A stretch of 64,000 nt of DNA from Phaseolus vulgaris (Eukaryota > Streptophyta > Magnoliopsida > Fabales > Fabaceae), in assembly GCF_000499845.2 (NCBI RefSeq), contig NC_023755.2:32947753-33011752 (forward strand), read 5' to 3'. The position numbers and the translations under genes were made by a program. Below are positions 11,501 through 22,834 of this stretch, piece by piece; the first letter of the stretch is position 1, and each line of letters starts with the position of its first letter. The notes under the pieces were generated by a model that saw only the letters and a list, made by a program, of their open reading frames with translations, had not been told where the DNA came from and ran no database searches.

Positions 11501-13877
11501 TCCTCGGCTTTATGCTGACCCACAGAGGGATCGAGGCGAACCCTGACAAGTGCAAAGCAATAACAGAAATGAGGAGCCCGAAAAACTTGAAAGAAATTCA
11601 ACAGCTGCTCGGCCGGCTAACAGCACTCTCCAGATTCGTACCCCGCCTCACCGAACGGATCAGGCCGATAGCCACAATGCTCCGCAAAACTTCGAAATTC
11701 AGCTGGAACGAGGAGTGCGAACAAATCTTCGGTCAGCTCAAAGAATTCCTGTCTTCGCCGACCGTCATCAAAAAGCCCCGCTTAGACCTACCTATAGTAG
11801 TCTACCTAGCGGTATCAGAGGAAGCGGTCAGCGCCGCCCTCGTCCAAGAAGTGGACCGCGAAGAACACCTGGTGTACTTTGTCAGCCGGACGCTCCATGC
11901 AGCCGAGACCAGGTACCAAATGATAAAGAAGGTGGCACTAGCCCTGGTGCTGACAGCGAGGAGAATGCGCCCATACTTCCAGAACCACGAAATCAGGGTA
12001 AGGACCAACTATCCTATATACAAAATTTTGTCTAAACCCGACCTTGCAGGACGGATGATAGGGTGGTCGGTCGAGCTCTCAGAATTCGAAATCAAGTACG
12101 AACCAAGGGGTGCCATTAAATCCCAATGCCTGGCGGATTTCGCAGCCGAGCTCCCAGAAACACAGAAACCTCAGCCAAATGGGTCCTCTACGTGGACGGG
12201 TCCTCCAACAAAACGGCTTGCGGAGCTGGGGTCGTCCTCGAGGGGCCTGGGGACTTACTGATCGAACAAGCCCTCCAGTTCTCCTTCAAAGCAACGAACA
12301 ACCAAGCGGAATACGAGGCCATACTGGCCGGCCTCAACTTAGCAAATGACCTAAGCGCGCGGGAGGTCGCATGCAAGAGCGACTCCCAATTGGTCGTCGG
12401 TCAAATCAAAGGAGAATTTGAGGTCAAGGAGCCCCTCCTCCAACGATATTACCACACCGTCCGTAACGTCATGGCCAAATTCGACACGGTGGCGGTCCAG
12501 CACATACCACGGGAGGAAAACGAACGTGCCGATGCACTCTCACGCCTGGCATCTTCGAAAAAACAAAGCCACCAGCGATCGGTCGTCCATGTGCAACTAG
12601 CACAGCCGAGCGTAGGTGACGCCGAATGCATGACAATCACCGAGACCCACACATGGATGACCCCGATCACCCAGTACTTGGAGCACGGAACATGCCAACC
12701 GGGGGAAGAGAAGAACATCAGACGGCAGTGCGCCTGGTACACCATGATCGGCCAAGACCTATACCGAAGGGGGTACTCAACGCCACTCCTAAAGTGCCTC
12801 ACCAAGGAACAATCCCAATACGTGCTACAAGAAATCCACGAAGGGGCGTGCGGGAGCCACTCCGGAGCCCGAACGATGGCGGCCAAGATAATCTGCGCAG
12901 AGTACTACTGGCCGACCGTCCATGGAGATAGCGCTAATTACGTCAAGAAATGCCAAAAATGCCAAGAGTTTGGCCCCCTCCACCACCGAAAACCAGAGGA
13001 ACTGCACAACATGACATCACCCTGGCCGTTCGCCATGTGGGGAATGGACATCATCGGTCCATTCTCACCAGGCAAAGGCCAGACGAAGCATCTGCTAGTC
13101 GCGGTAGATTACTTCACCAAGTGGATCGAGGCCGAACCACTAGCCACAATCACCGCCCGAAACATCCAAAATTTCGTGTGGAAAAACATAGTATGCCGAT
13201 TCGGCATACCACACTCGATAATATCCGATAACGGTCGGTAGTTCATCGACCAAGGCCTCATGACTTTCTACAACGACCTCGGCATCAAATCCCTCACAAG
13301 CTCCGTTGAGCACCCACAGACGAACGGACAAGCCGAAGCGGCCAACAAGGTTTTATTGAACGAACTAAGGAAGAGGCTCGGCACGGCCAAGGGAAGATGG
13401 ACGGAGGAGCTGCCCGAGGTCTTGTGGGCATACCGATGTACCCCGCAATCCACCACACAAGAAACCCCCTACAGCCTCACGTACGGCACCGAGGCCATGA
13501 TACCAGTAGAAGTCGGGGAGCCATCCATCCGACGCCAACTCTTCGACGTATCCCTCAACAAGAAAAGTCTGGCGGTCGGCCTCGACCTCTTGAACGAGCT
13601 CCGGGATAAAAGCAAAATACACGAAGCGACATGCAAGCTCCAAGGGGCAAGGAGATACAACTCGAAGGTCTAGCCCAGAAGCTTTCAACAAGGCGACCTC
13701 GTCTGGAGAATGCGCAGCAACGCTAGGAAGTCGGACGACAAGTTCTCATCAAATTGGGAAGGACCATTCCGAATCCGGGAAGTAGGAGAAGGTGGAGCTT
13801 ATCACTTGGAACATCTGTCGGGAAAAATTGTACCTAGGACGTGGAATGCCACGCACCTAAAGTTTTATTTCAGCTAA
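8577..13877 (+). pseudogene. gag-pol polyprotein of element A, disabled
   Basis: This would encode capsid, protease, reverse transcriptase, two RNase H regions and integrase. It opens at 8577 (MVSTRSMASMTEAEQ) with a coiled-coil Gag. The zinc motif CRYHKNTGHSTEEC is at about 9691. Reverse transcriptase has DAYSGYNQISMHHSD and YVDD (11362-11373). A second RNase H has YVDGSSNKTACGAG near 12193. Integrase follows with a GSHSGARTMAAKI..C..C zinc region, then IGPFSPGKGQTKH and PQTNGQAEAANKV. Translation ends in HLKFYFS at 13877. Compared with element B, A has a one-base gain near 8953, a one-base loss near 12155, and TAG stops at 10111, 10561, 13239 and 13671. All four stops replace CAG. It cannot make a full polyprotein. 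Confidence 0.93.
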
Positions 13878-13989
13878 ACATGAATAAAATATACGCACTC
13901 TTTCCTCGCCCGGCCGATCCATCGGTCGGAGAGGTTTTAATGAGGCGTTTCGTACATAAGTGCATACAACGAATGACACGAACGATTCA

Positions 13990-14230
13990 GCCAAGATGTA
14001 GCCCTAACCGGCATACCCTCCCGTCACCCACACGGTTCGGCCAGGATGTAGCCTCAACCGGCATACCCTCCCGAACCCGTACCCATTTCGGCCAGGATGT
14101 AGCCTTAACCGGCATACTCTCCCGTAACACACACAGTTCGGCCAGGATGTAGCCCCAAACGGCATACCCTCCCGAACCCACTCGGCCAGAGCGCAGCCTT
14201 AACCGGCATACCCTCCCGGCACACACATAA
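13990..14230. repeat. GC-rich tandem array between convergent genes of element A
   Basis: Four to five copies of a unit of about 50-57 bases contain GGCCAGGATGTAGCC and ACCGGCATACCCTCCCG. The array lies downstream of the gag-pol stop and downstream of the antisense gene's 3' end. The equivalent array in element B (26595-27035) is longer, so copy number changes within the family. Confidence 0.9.
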
Positions 14231-14568
14231 CGTTCAGCAAGAACCAAAGTTCGCCCAAGCAGTAAAACTCGTCTAAATCGAATTCGCTAAAGAACGACCG
14301 ACTGATCGAAGTCCGTTACATTCACTTGGTTGGTTTTAATTATCATAAGTCAATCAGTTGATCTCATCCGCCGACCGGTCACTTAGTTCTTTTTACTTAG
14401 TTAATTTTACCACGATTTAAGGTTAATTATTCCAGCCCACTCGGCTCGTAAAGGCTCGTTCGTCCAGAAAATGCAGAAATAATTAAGGATAAAAAACACT
14501 TGTATTAAACAAAAAGAGGTGGGGGCCACACCCCGGCCCCAAGGGTTCAAAATCAAAAGCCAAACCGC
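14231..14568. other. Spacer between tandem array and antisense gene, element A
   Basis: No coding sequence is seen. The stretch corresponds to 26341-26594 in element B and probably contains the 3' untranslated region of the antisense gene. Confidence 0.5.
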
Positions 14569-16598
14569 CTAGTCTACAATATTCAAAACAGCATCGGCGG
14601 GATCGGCTTCCTCAGCGAGCTGGCCGGCCTCCACAGGGACCAAGCGGCCGTCGACGACCTCCATGTCTTGGTCAAATTGACCGGAAGGAGGAGGACCGCC
14701 ATAGAGTACCGCGGCCTGGCGAACGGCCAGGTCGAAGCTCTGGTTGATCAGAACCATGGTATCTTCCATGGTCTTCAAAACCTCAGCCTCGGCCGCCTTC
14801 TTCTCCTCGCGCTCGGCCGCGACCTCTTCCCCCATCAAGGTGACCCGATGGTCGGCCGCTTCCAATGCCTTGCAGAGACGAGCAACCTCCGCGGCTTTCT
14901 CCGCATCGGCCTTCTCCAGCTCGGCCAGCCGGTTCTGACGCAGCTCCAGTTCGGCAGCTTGCGCACACAACTGTTTTTCATAAGTTGTGTTGGCCTCCAC
15001 GGCCTGCTTCAGATTATGACCGGCCTCTTGCAGCTCGTGCTCGAGGCGGGAAAGCTCCTCCACTCGGCCCTTCCGAGCGTCGGCCCCCCGCCTAGCCAGC
15101 ACCAGACCCCGGCATATCATCTCAATGCCGCCATTGAGAAGGTCGCCCTCGGGGATTGACTTGATCTCCCCCTCAAGGCCTGGGGGCAACCTGAAAGATA
15201 CGGCCCGCCTGAAGGTCCGGTCGCCCCCCACCAAAGCCAGGGCAGACCCCCAGAGGCCGGCATGGGCACCGCCACCGCCGTTGGGATCGGACGGTTGAAG
15301 TCATCAGTGGGGGGGGGGGAAGCATTCCTACCTGACCGGCTAGGAGGAGGAGTCGGCATCTGTCTTGCCTCCCACACGGTGCGGGCAATGTTGCCGCCCT
15401 CGCGGCCACGTTTCTTCGAGGGCCCCGCCCGGGCACCCTCCTCTGCGCGGGGCTTGGCGCTAGTGGCCCCCCTCTTCTCGTTCAATTCTTTTTTGAACGA
15501 GTGCAACATCCCGACGACTTGTGGGATTTCTCTCTTCGCGATTTCTGCAAACCAAATAAGAAACGATCGGTCAGAGCAAAGCGCAACAAGTAATAAACTA
15601 AGTGCATGAAAAGAGCATACCCTCGAAAGCCTCCGCACGATCGGTTGCATTGTACAACGACATGAGCGGTCGGACGGGGAGCTTCCTGGGGAGACTATCA
15701 AACAAAGCAAAAACGAGCCGCTCATGCTCGCTCGGATGTTCCGGCCTCGGCCAATCCGTTATCTTCGTCGGACTCCTCGACCAAAAAAGTGGGAAACGAG
15801 ACTGGCCGACCTCGTCAAAAAAATAGCGCGTCCCGGCCGGCTCCACGTACACTTTAAAGAACTTTTCTTTAAAGTTCTTATAAGAGGCCGTGAAGGGCTT
15901 GAAACACACGCTACCCGACCGGCTGACCAGCGATTGCCAACAGGCAAGCTTGGCCGGGTACGACGAATAGAAGTGAAGAAAACAGGAGGGGAGAGGGCAC
16001 AACCCAAACGTCTGGCAAACAATGCGGAACGCTTGCATAGACGCCCACGAATTGGGATGAAGCTGAGTCGGAGCCACGTTGAGCTCCTTCAAAACCCCGG
16101 CCGTAAAGGCATCAAATGGGAGAGATACATGCAGGTCCGAAAAAAGAAAACCATACATGAAAAAAAAGGGAGGCTCGGTAGATGACCGCTCCCTGTACAC
16201 ACGGTCCTCCAAAGAACAAGGACCGAACACCAACAAGGACTCCTCAGCCGAAGCCTTCAGGACAGGAACCTCGTCCAGAAACTCAGCAACGGAGGCATCG
16301 GTGTAAAAGGAGGACGACACCTCACACACCCGGGGATCAACCCAGGCCGGCCCCACGTGGGGTCGCGGCCCCTCGAAGGGGGCCAATCGGTCCGACGCGT
16401 TACCAGCGTCTTCTCTCACCAATGTCGGAGAATGGACACAATCCACATCCCCGACCGGGGAAGCCCGACCAAAAGAAGAAGAAGAAGAAGAAGAAGAAGA
16501 AGAAGAAGAAGAAGAAGAAGAAGAAGAAGAAGAAGAAGAAGAAGAAGAAGACGAAGAAGACGACGAGCAAGCAGGGGGGACTCGGAAAGAGCAGACAT
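14569..16598 (-). pseudogene. Antisense extra gene of element A (gypsy-type, Transposase_28-like), broken
   Basis: This is read against gag-pol. Exon 1 is about 16598-15621, with an intron at 15620-15545 (GTATGC..TTTGCAG), and exon 2 runs from 15544 to the stop at 14569. Exon 1 encodes a serine run and the conserved LPFDAFTAGVLKELNVAP and QLHPNSWASMQAFRI stretch, which resembles the plant 'putative gypsy type transposon' domain (PF04195). Exon 2 encodes a long charged coiled coil with HELQEAGHNLKQAVEANTTY, ending VLNIVD. Compared with element B it has a one-base loss near the start (about 16575) and a frame change near 15240, so it is probably non-functional. Function unknown; extra genes of this kind are recorded in several Tat-clade elements such as maize Grande. 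Confidence 0.82.
16473..16550. repeat. (GAA)n microsatellite inside the antisense gene
   Basis: About 26 GAA/AGA triplets in a row encode polyserine on the minus strand. The same place in element B has a shorter, interrupted TCT/TTC tract (24388-24426), so this is an expansion in A. Confidence 0.95.
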
Positions 16599-16704
16599 AA
16601 CTAACCTCGAGACGAACGAAGAAGGCAACAGAGATCGGTCTGATTGATTCGGGGTGTCGGAGCTCAAACAAAGATAACGCGTGGAACGCTACTATTCCCA
16701 GCCC

Positions 16705-16713
16705 CTATTTATA
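16705..16713 (-). promoter_or_regulatory. TATA box of the antisense gene, element A
   Basis: TATAAATAG on the minus strand lies about 107 bases before the antisense start codon, just inside the 3' LTR boundary. The same box and flanks are present in element B at 24239. Confidence 0.75.
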
Positions 16714-16938
16714 GCCCGGGAGGACCTCGGAATCCCAAACGTCGCAAGAACCTCAACCGTTGGATTCGTTTGATCCAACGGTTCGCATCGCTTGGCGCCC
16801 AGGAAAAACCTCATTAATGCGCGTCACGTCAGTCGCTCAGGCGCCCCCAAACATCACTTCACTCATCATTACACAATCCGCCCGAGACCCATTCTTCAGA
16901 CTCTTCGGCTGTACCATCTCTCGAACCTGGGAGGCAAC

Positions 16939-17396
16939 TGTACCGGGATGACCGACCGACCTATTGACCCGGTCAACCCATGCGTCAAGACCATACTTTA
17001 AGGTACGAGGTCGACCACGTGTCATATGTGGCCGACCGACATAAGGTGCTCAAGTCAAACCGTTGACCCAATTAGCAAAGGTCAACCCACGGTTAGGGAA
17101 CGACCTAATGCAACCCTAATCGCTAAACAACCCCCTAATCCGGCCCAACAGCAAGGGCCCATCAAGGTAATATAAATATCACGCATTCCAAGGAAGAAGG
17201 TACGTCATTATCTACAGTATTCTAACCAGCCGAATACGATACCCCACTGACTTGAGCGTCGGAGTGCCATCTGCAGGTAGCCCACCAGCCTGAGGAGTCG
17301 TTCAACGAGAAGGACCGAAGGAGGAAGTGAGACACGACCGACTGAGTGACATCCGAAGACAATAGTTCTCCCAGTCCCCGACCTAGTTCGAGAACA
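16939..17396 (+). repeat. 3' LTR of element A
   Basis: This 458-bp copy has the same ends as the 5' LTR and is preceded by a GGGAGGC purine stretch, the likely polypurine tract. The target duplication CAAAT follows at 17397. Confidence 0.94.
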
Positions 17397-17517
17397 CAAA
17401 TAACCAAATAAACAATGTTAAAAATTAATAACATAAAAAAATTCAATGTGATTATGTTATTTCACTAAAATTAAAAAAAAAAGAAAAAAATGTAAGTGGT
17501 GCTAATAATAAATCATA

Positions 17518-17968
17518 TTTTGTATTGGACCAAAGCACTGGGCTCAGTGTTCGATGATCGGACATCGACGCCTGTGTCAAGTAGATCAGGTTGGTAGTTT
17601 GGTCGAGTTGATGGCCATTGAAGTGGGTCTCAGGTATGTGTGCGTTGAGGTTCATTTATATACTTAACGCGTATAAGGCCCGGTTAGCGAAAGAATGTGG
17701 ATGATGTGTTTAGTATATTCGGGTCTAGAATAGTAAAACATTCTTTATAACACCTAAGCCTGAGAGTGCTAGTGTTTTGGGGAATACCATTTCTAAGACT
17801 GAAAGTACTTACTTATTGTTTCTATGAGCCATGTACTAACTTCATCGTTGGAGTGCAATCAACAAGTAGGATCCCTTTTGTTTCAACGGAGCCGCATTCA
17901 AAGGGAAACACATAATCCACCACAAATAGGAGGAGTCACCGCTTGTTTTTGAAGTCAACCGACAATAA
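17518..17968. other. Unassigned non-repetitive segment inside the CACTA element
   Basis: About 450 bases of near-average composition are set between AT-rich CACTA repeat units. They share nothing with the other repeat copies in the window and have no long open frame. It could be a captured fragment of host DNA or a relic of another insertion. I do not recognise it. Confidence 0.5.
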
Positions 17969-18214
17969 CATATTCAATTATTTAAATGAATTAAATATTT
18001 ATTTAAATTAAATAATAAATTATATTCAATTAAAAATAACTAAATAAACAATTTTAAAAATAAATAACATAAAAATTAAATGTGATTTATGTTATTTGAC
18101 TTGTTCTCGAACGAGGTTGGGGACTTGGAGAACTATTATCTTCGAACGTCACTCGGTCGGTCGCGCTTCACTTCCTCCTCCGGTTCTTCTTGCTGGATGA
18201 TCCTTCAGGCGGGT

Positions 18215-19224
18215 TGATGAGAATCAACTAAAGGTGGATTTTTATAATGAAGAACAAGATCATTCGCCTTCACATTTAAAGTTTTTCTTGTTAATCTTTG
18301 CAAAAGATAAAGCCCAAGCCCAAGCCCAAGCCCAAGAAGGCCAAAGCCCACAAAAGCCCAAAGACCATCCCATGAAGGGCAAGGCCAAGTTTTAAATAAA
18401 TATTGTTTAGAAAGGTGCTTAGAGGGAAACATTAGAAACCTCTATTGTTAAAGCATCTTTTAGTCTTTAGTTAAGAGTCTTAGGGGGGTGTATTAGTAGA
18501 TAGGTGTAGGAGTAAATAAGGAGGTGCCAAAGTGAGAGAAAGGATCACACCTTCCTCATGCCTTGTTTTTGGCGCAAATTCTAGAAGCTTTTTGGGAGGG
18601 AGTTTTTTTTGAATTTGTGTAGCTTACATTTCAGCACCTTAGGCTATAAATAGAGGTGCTCTCTTTGTAAAATTCAGATTTGAATTTTATCTAAAGAAAC
18701 TATACTCAAAATTGGAGTGAGCATTTGGAGAGCTTTGAGCTTCTTCTCTAGTCTTATCTTGAAGGACCATGGTTTCCTCAAGTGGCGGCTTCCACACTCA
18801 TCTAGGAGCATCCATTCTTCTAGTGGCGTGATCATCCAACCATTCCTCCATCTTCATGAGCATTCTCTTCTCCTTCCTTTCTTCTTCTTCAATTTGTTCT
18901 TGTTGCCTTGAGTTTTGAGTTGTTTTTGTTTCGGTTCCTTTAATTTTCCAGCACCTATTTTCTGTTTGCTTCACAATTCTGTTCGGTACTTTTATTTTTT
19001 AATTCAATTCTGTTCGGTCTCTTCTTTTCATTCTCATTTGTTGATTCAATTTGACAATATTTGGTTCATCCAAATGAGTTTGGGATTTGGTACTTGTTAT
19101 TGGTGAGTTCTTGAACTTAGAACCATGATCCAACTTCTAAGAAAGTGCCTCTACATTTTCCAGCTCAAGGTGATTCCTCAAAGTGTCAAGAATCTTGTTC
19201 TATGTAGCTATTGGAATCACATCA
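18215..19224 (+). repeat. 5' LTR of element C
   Basis: The 1010-bp LTR carries near its left end the same coding sequence that closes the Gag-protease frame in the 3' LTR (stop at 18393-18395). A TATAAATAG box lies at 18645-18653. It is inserted in the 3' LTR of element B. Confidence 0.95.
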
Positions 19225-19226
19225 TG

Positions 19227-19240
19227 TGGTATCATGAGTC
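19227..19240 (+). promoter_or_regulatory. Primer-binding site of element C
   Basis: TGGTATCATGAG follows the 5' LTR by two bases. TGGTATCA matches the 3' end of the initiator methionine tRNA site (usually TGGTATCAGAGC) and then diverges. Confidence 0.7.
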
Positions 19241-20572
19241 TTAGGTTCATTCTTGTTAATTGTTGAGTTGTGTGCACTTTATTTCAAGAGCTCTTTTTAA
19301 TTTCTTGCAATTTAAGTTTCTGTTTTAGAATTTTAATTGAGTATTCTTGCTGTTTTTCTTTTGCTCCAAGTGTTTGTGGAAAGGTTTATGGCACTCATAA
19401 TTCTTATGAGTATGGTTGCTCTTTTGGAATGGCATTATCCTTCCTAGAGTTTACCTTAAGCTTCCTTCCACTTGTTACAATTTGTGTTGTGTCTTTTAAT
19501 TTTTGAATCTTGTTAAGTTTTGTCTTAGTCATGTTATTCCATATATGTCATTACTTCTAGTAGTACTTTTATTGTTTTGATTGTTTCTTGCTTTGGTGTC
19601 ATATATTTTTTCTGAATTGATGTTGATCCTTTGAGCATTTTCTTTTTAGCATTGAGTTCATACTTGTATTCTAGACCTATACAAGTTCCAATACATCATT
19701 TTCTATTATGTCTTTGCTAGTTCATCATCCTGTTTTTTTATTCCTATTAGGATTCCTCTGTTTCTGAAAAAAGTGCTTACTGTTTTTCCTTATTGCAATT
19801 GATTTACGTACTGTAAAATTCTGAAATTCTGGATTTGAGATATTGAAAGTGTTAGAAAAGAATAGAAAAAAGAATCATTCAAAAATATGAAGTACACAAA
19901 AAATGATAAATAAAATAAAAAAAGTGTACATTCCTGCCGAAAAAAAATACGGTAATCTGGCAGTGATTTTAAAAAATTTATTTCTCTCAATTGGCTTACT
20001 GTTTTTAATTGATTCCAGTGCCATTTTTGAGTTAACATCTTGAAGTTTCTGTGGTATAAATTTCATAATCCAGTTCGCTCTACAACGTTCCAGTTAAATC
20101 AGTGAATATCAAACACAGTTTGCATTAAAAAAAAATTTCCAGTAGCTAAATTTTTTTTGTTTTCTTCATCTACTCTAGTGCTTTTCCTTAGGTATTCTTT
20201 TGTGTGCCTACTTTTCTCATTGAGTTCTTTATTTTCTTGATTGTCTTTCATTCTTACTCTTTGAGTTTGTCTTACATATAGTTTTCCTTTTGCAATTACC
20301 TTTCCTTGCTTATACCTTTTCTTGTTTGTCTTTATTGTTTCTTTGGTTTTGTGGTGGTTTGCTCTTAAGATTGGTGTGCTTGCTTTGACATATTTCATTT
20401 GAGGATTCCAAGGCCTCAAGATCAGATTGGAGCAAGAACATTATTTCTTTGAGAGTGATATCTTTTTCAGCCTTAAATTCACTTCGGCAATTTCAATTGC
20501 AAAGCTCACTGTTTTTGCTAATTTTTAAATTGTTTGCTGTTTTGTGTGTTTGCTGTTTTTTTTTAATTACAA
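19241..20572 (+). other. Untranslated leader of element C
   Basis: About 1.3 kb of T-rich sequence lies between primer site and Gag start without a long frame. It is expected to hold packaging and dimerisation signals, but none can be named from sequence alone. Confidence 0.6.
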
Positions 20573-22834
20573 ATGGCTGGATCTTCAAGTGATGCTTCCT
20601 ACAAGCAGAATTCTCCTTCCAAAGCTTCCATTCTTGGTGAATTACATGAAGCTCAAAGAACAATTAGAAGGTTGGAGGAAAAAATGCAAAAGATGGAGGT
20701 CCAACAATCTAGACCATCTCCTTCTATCCATGATGGACATCATTCTCATAGACCATCTTCAAGAGCTTCTTCAAATGATGTTGGCCATGAAGATGAGCAT
20801 AGGAGAAGGAGACCTCCACCCCAATTCCTTGGACATAGACATCACAACCAAGGGGAGAGACCTCACTATGGCAATGGCTACTACCAAGATGCAAAGGCTA
20901 GGCTACCTTCGGTCAAGCTTCCTTCTTTCAATGGCTCAAGTGATCCTAATGTATATTTAGATTGGGAGGCTAAGTGTGAACAAATATTTGAGATCCATGA
21001 GATCCAAGATGAGCATAAGCTTAAGCTAGCCACCCTAGAGTTTAGTGATTATGCCATGAAATGGTGGCATGGAATTGTAAAGGACATTATCTATCACAAG
21101 GGTCCTCCCGTGGACTCTTGGAACTCTTTAAAGGATCAAATGCGCGCTAGATTTGTGCCCCCACATTTTAGGAAAGACCTCATGTTGAGACTCCAACGGT
21201 TTCAACAAGGCACGCTAAATGTGGATGAATATTATAAAGAGCTAGAAACGCTTGTGCTTAAAATTGAATTAGAGGAAAGTGAGGAAGCTATGATTGCTAG
21301 GTTTGTGAGTGGTCTTAGGAAGGATATTCAAGACTTTGTTGAGTTACAAGAGTATTCATCATTGGGCTCTTTAGTTCATCTTGCAATGAAGGTGGAAGCC
21401 CAACTTGCTAAGAAAAACTCTTTCAAAAATGCTTCCAATGATGGATACTACTCCAAGTCTTGGAGAACCAAAAATTCTTTTTCTAAACATCCTTCCAAAG
21501 ATTCTTCTTTCAAACCCAAGGATCCTACGCCATCTACTTTTAGGCCTAAATCCCCAATTAAATCGTCTAGTCAAAAGTGTTTTAAATGTTTGGGATATGG
21601 TCACATTGCTGCTAATTGCCCTTCTAAAAGAAGTATGTACATGCATGAAGGCATTGTAGTTAGTGAGCATGATTCCACTTCACCTAGGCATTCTTCACCT
21701 TCTAGACCATCAAGTGAAAATGAGAGTGAAAGTCCTTGTGAAGGTGACTTATTGATGGTAAGACGTATGTTGGGCACAATTCCAAAATCTTTGAATGATA
21801 CTCAAAGAAAAAATATTTTTCACACCCGATGTCTTATCAACAACAAGTTATGTTCCTTGATTATTGATGGGGGAAGTTGCACTAATGTGGCTAGTACAAG
21901 AGTTGTGGAGAAGTTAGCCTTACCCACTATCTCTCATACCAAGCCCTACAAATTACAATGGCTTAGTGAAGTAGGTGAAATAATGGTGAATAAACAAGTC
22001 CTCATTAACTTCGCTATAGGAAAGTATAAAGATGAGGTTTTATGTGATGTTGTGCCCATGGAAGCTTCTCATCTTCTTTTAGGAAGGCCTTGGCAATATG
22101 ATAGACATGTTTTACATGATGGCCTATCCAATACAATGTCTTTTTCCTTCCTAGGGCGCAAGGTTATATTAAAACCCCTCTCTCCCAAAGAGGTTCATGA
22201 GGACCAAATAAAAATGAAAACTAAAAGAGAAAATGAGAAAGAAAAAGAAGTAAGTACTACACCGAGTCACACCATTTTCTCCTCTAAATCCATCATGTTG
22301 ACTCGTGCTATACCTCAAACGGACCCTCCAAGGTCTTCTTCTTCTTTATCTTTTTCATTACCCAAGGTTCCTATTTCAACACCACCTTGGTTAAAATATG
22401 TTAGGGATGATTTTTTCATACCTCCTAATGGGTTTCACCATTTAAGAGGTCTTTTTCCAAAAAATATCATCATTCCCAAACAAATTTTTCCAACTTGGTT
22501 GATTCATAGGACCTCCTTTTCTGCAATCCCTTTGATTCCCTCTACTAAGTCATGTATTCCTTTTTCTTACTCTTTTGATTGTAAAAGTACACTGACTTTG
22601 TTATATGCAGGGATTCAGAATTCGTGGGCGAATTCTCTCCAACTCGGGGAGTATGATGAGAATCAACTAAAGGTGGATTTTTATAATGAAGAACAAGATC
22701 ATTCGCCTTCACATTTAAAGTTTTTCTTGTTAATCTTTGCAAAAGATAAAGCCCAAGCCCAAGCCCAAGCCCAAGAAGGCCAAAGCCCACAAAAGCCCAA
22801 AGACCATCCCATGAAGGGCAAGGCCAAGTTTTAA
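20573..22834 (+). CDS. Gag-protease polyprotein of element C (753 aa, intact)
   Basis: It forms the particle and the protease of a Ty3/gypsy element. The start is the ATG at 20573 (MAGSSSDASYKQ). Residues 20-50 are a short coiled coil. The Gag core runs from about residue 110 (LPSVKLPSFNGSSDPNVYLD) to 280 (ALVHLAMKVEAQL-like). The zinc knuckle C-X2-C-X4-H-X4-C is at about residues 336-349 (CFKCLGYGHIAANC). The protease site is IIDGGSCTNVAS at about residue 430, with LLLGRPWQYD further on. After the protease the frame passes straight to a stretch with NSLQLGEYDENQ, which resembles the extreme C-terminus of gypsy Pol. So the reverse transcriptase to integrase part looks deleted in frame. The last 60 residues lie inside the 3' LTR and include an AQAQAQAQ repeat. 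No stop or frameshift is seen. Confidence 0.93.
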   Translation: MAGSSSDASYKQNSPSKASILGELHEAQRTIRRLEEKMQKMEVQQSRPSPSIHDGHHSHRPSSRASSNDVGHEDEHRRRRPPPQFLGHRHHNQGERPHYGNGYYQDAKARLPSVKLPSFNGSSDPNVYLDWEAKCEQIFEIHEIQDEHKLKLATLEFSDYAMKWWHGIVKDIIYHKGPPVDSWNSLKDQMRARFVPPHFRKDLMLRLQRFQQGTLNVDEYYKELETLVLKIELEESEEAMIARFVSGLRKDIQDFVELQEYSSLGSLVHLAMKVEAQLAKKNSFKNASNDGYYSKSWRTKNSFSKHPSKDSSFKPKDPTPSTFRPKSPIKSSSQKCFKCLGYGHIAANCPSKRSMYMHEGIVVSEHDSTSPRHSSPSRPSSENESESPCEGDLLMVRRMLGTIPKSLNDTQRKNIFHTRCLINNKLCSLIIDGGSCTNVASTRVVEKLALPTISHTKPYKLQWLSEVGEIMVNKQVLINFAIGKYKDEVLCDVVPMEASHLLLGRPWQYDRHVLHDGLSNTMSFSFLGRKVILKPLSPKEVHEDQIKMKTKRENEKEKEVSTTPSHTIFSSKSIMLTRAIPQTDPPRSSSSLSFSLPKVPISTPPWLKYVRDDFFIPPNGFHHLRGLFPKNIIIPKQIFPTWLIHRTSFSAIPLIPSTKSCIPFSYSFDCKSTLTLLYAGIQNSWANSLQLGEYDENQLKVDFYNEEQDHSPSHLKFFLLIFAKDKAQAQAQAQEGQSPQKPKDHPMKGKAKF

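Larger units (their letters stand above)
8068..17396 (+). mobile_element. LTR retrotransposon A (Ty3/gypsy, Tat lineage)
   Basis: This 9,329-bp element has LTRs of 458 bp each (8068-8525, 16939-17396) and a perfect 5-bp target duplication CAAAT (8063-8067, 17397-17401). Order: 5' LTR, primer-binding site, gag-pol on + (broken), tandem array, antisense gene on -, 3' LTR. The gag zinc motif followed by an EECQALKDKIEELI segment, the second RNase H with YVDGSSN and the antisense gene before the 3' LTR point to the Tat clade. By eye the LTRs differ at 11 of 458 positions, making A older than the related element B. Confidence 0.95.

Noticed and set aside
14668..15159. Long open frames on the plus strand opposite the antisense gene of element A, and similar ones opposite gag-pol
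   Set aside because: They overlap recognisable coding sequence on the other strand, show no domain, and arise from the high GC content of the elements.
16416..16667. Polyleucine and polyarginine/lysine frames over the GAA repeat
   Set aside because: They are other readings of the same microsatellite; only the polyserine frame continues into the conserved antisense protein.
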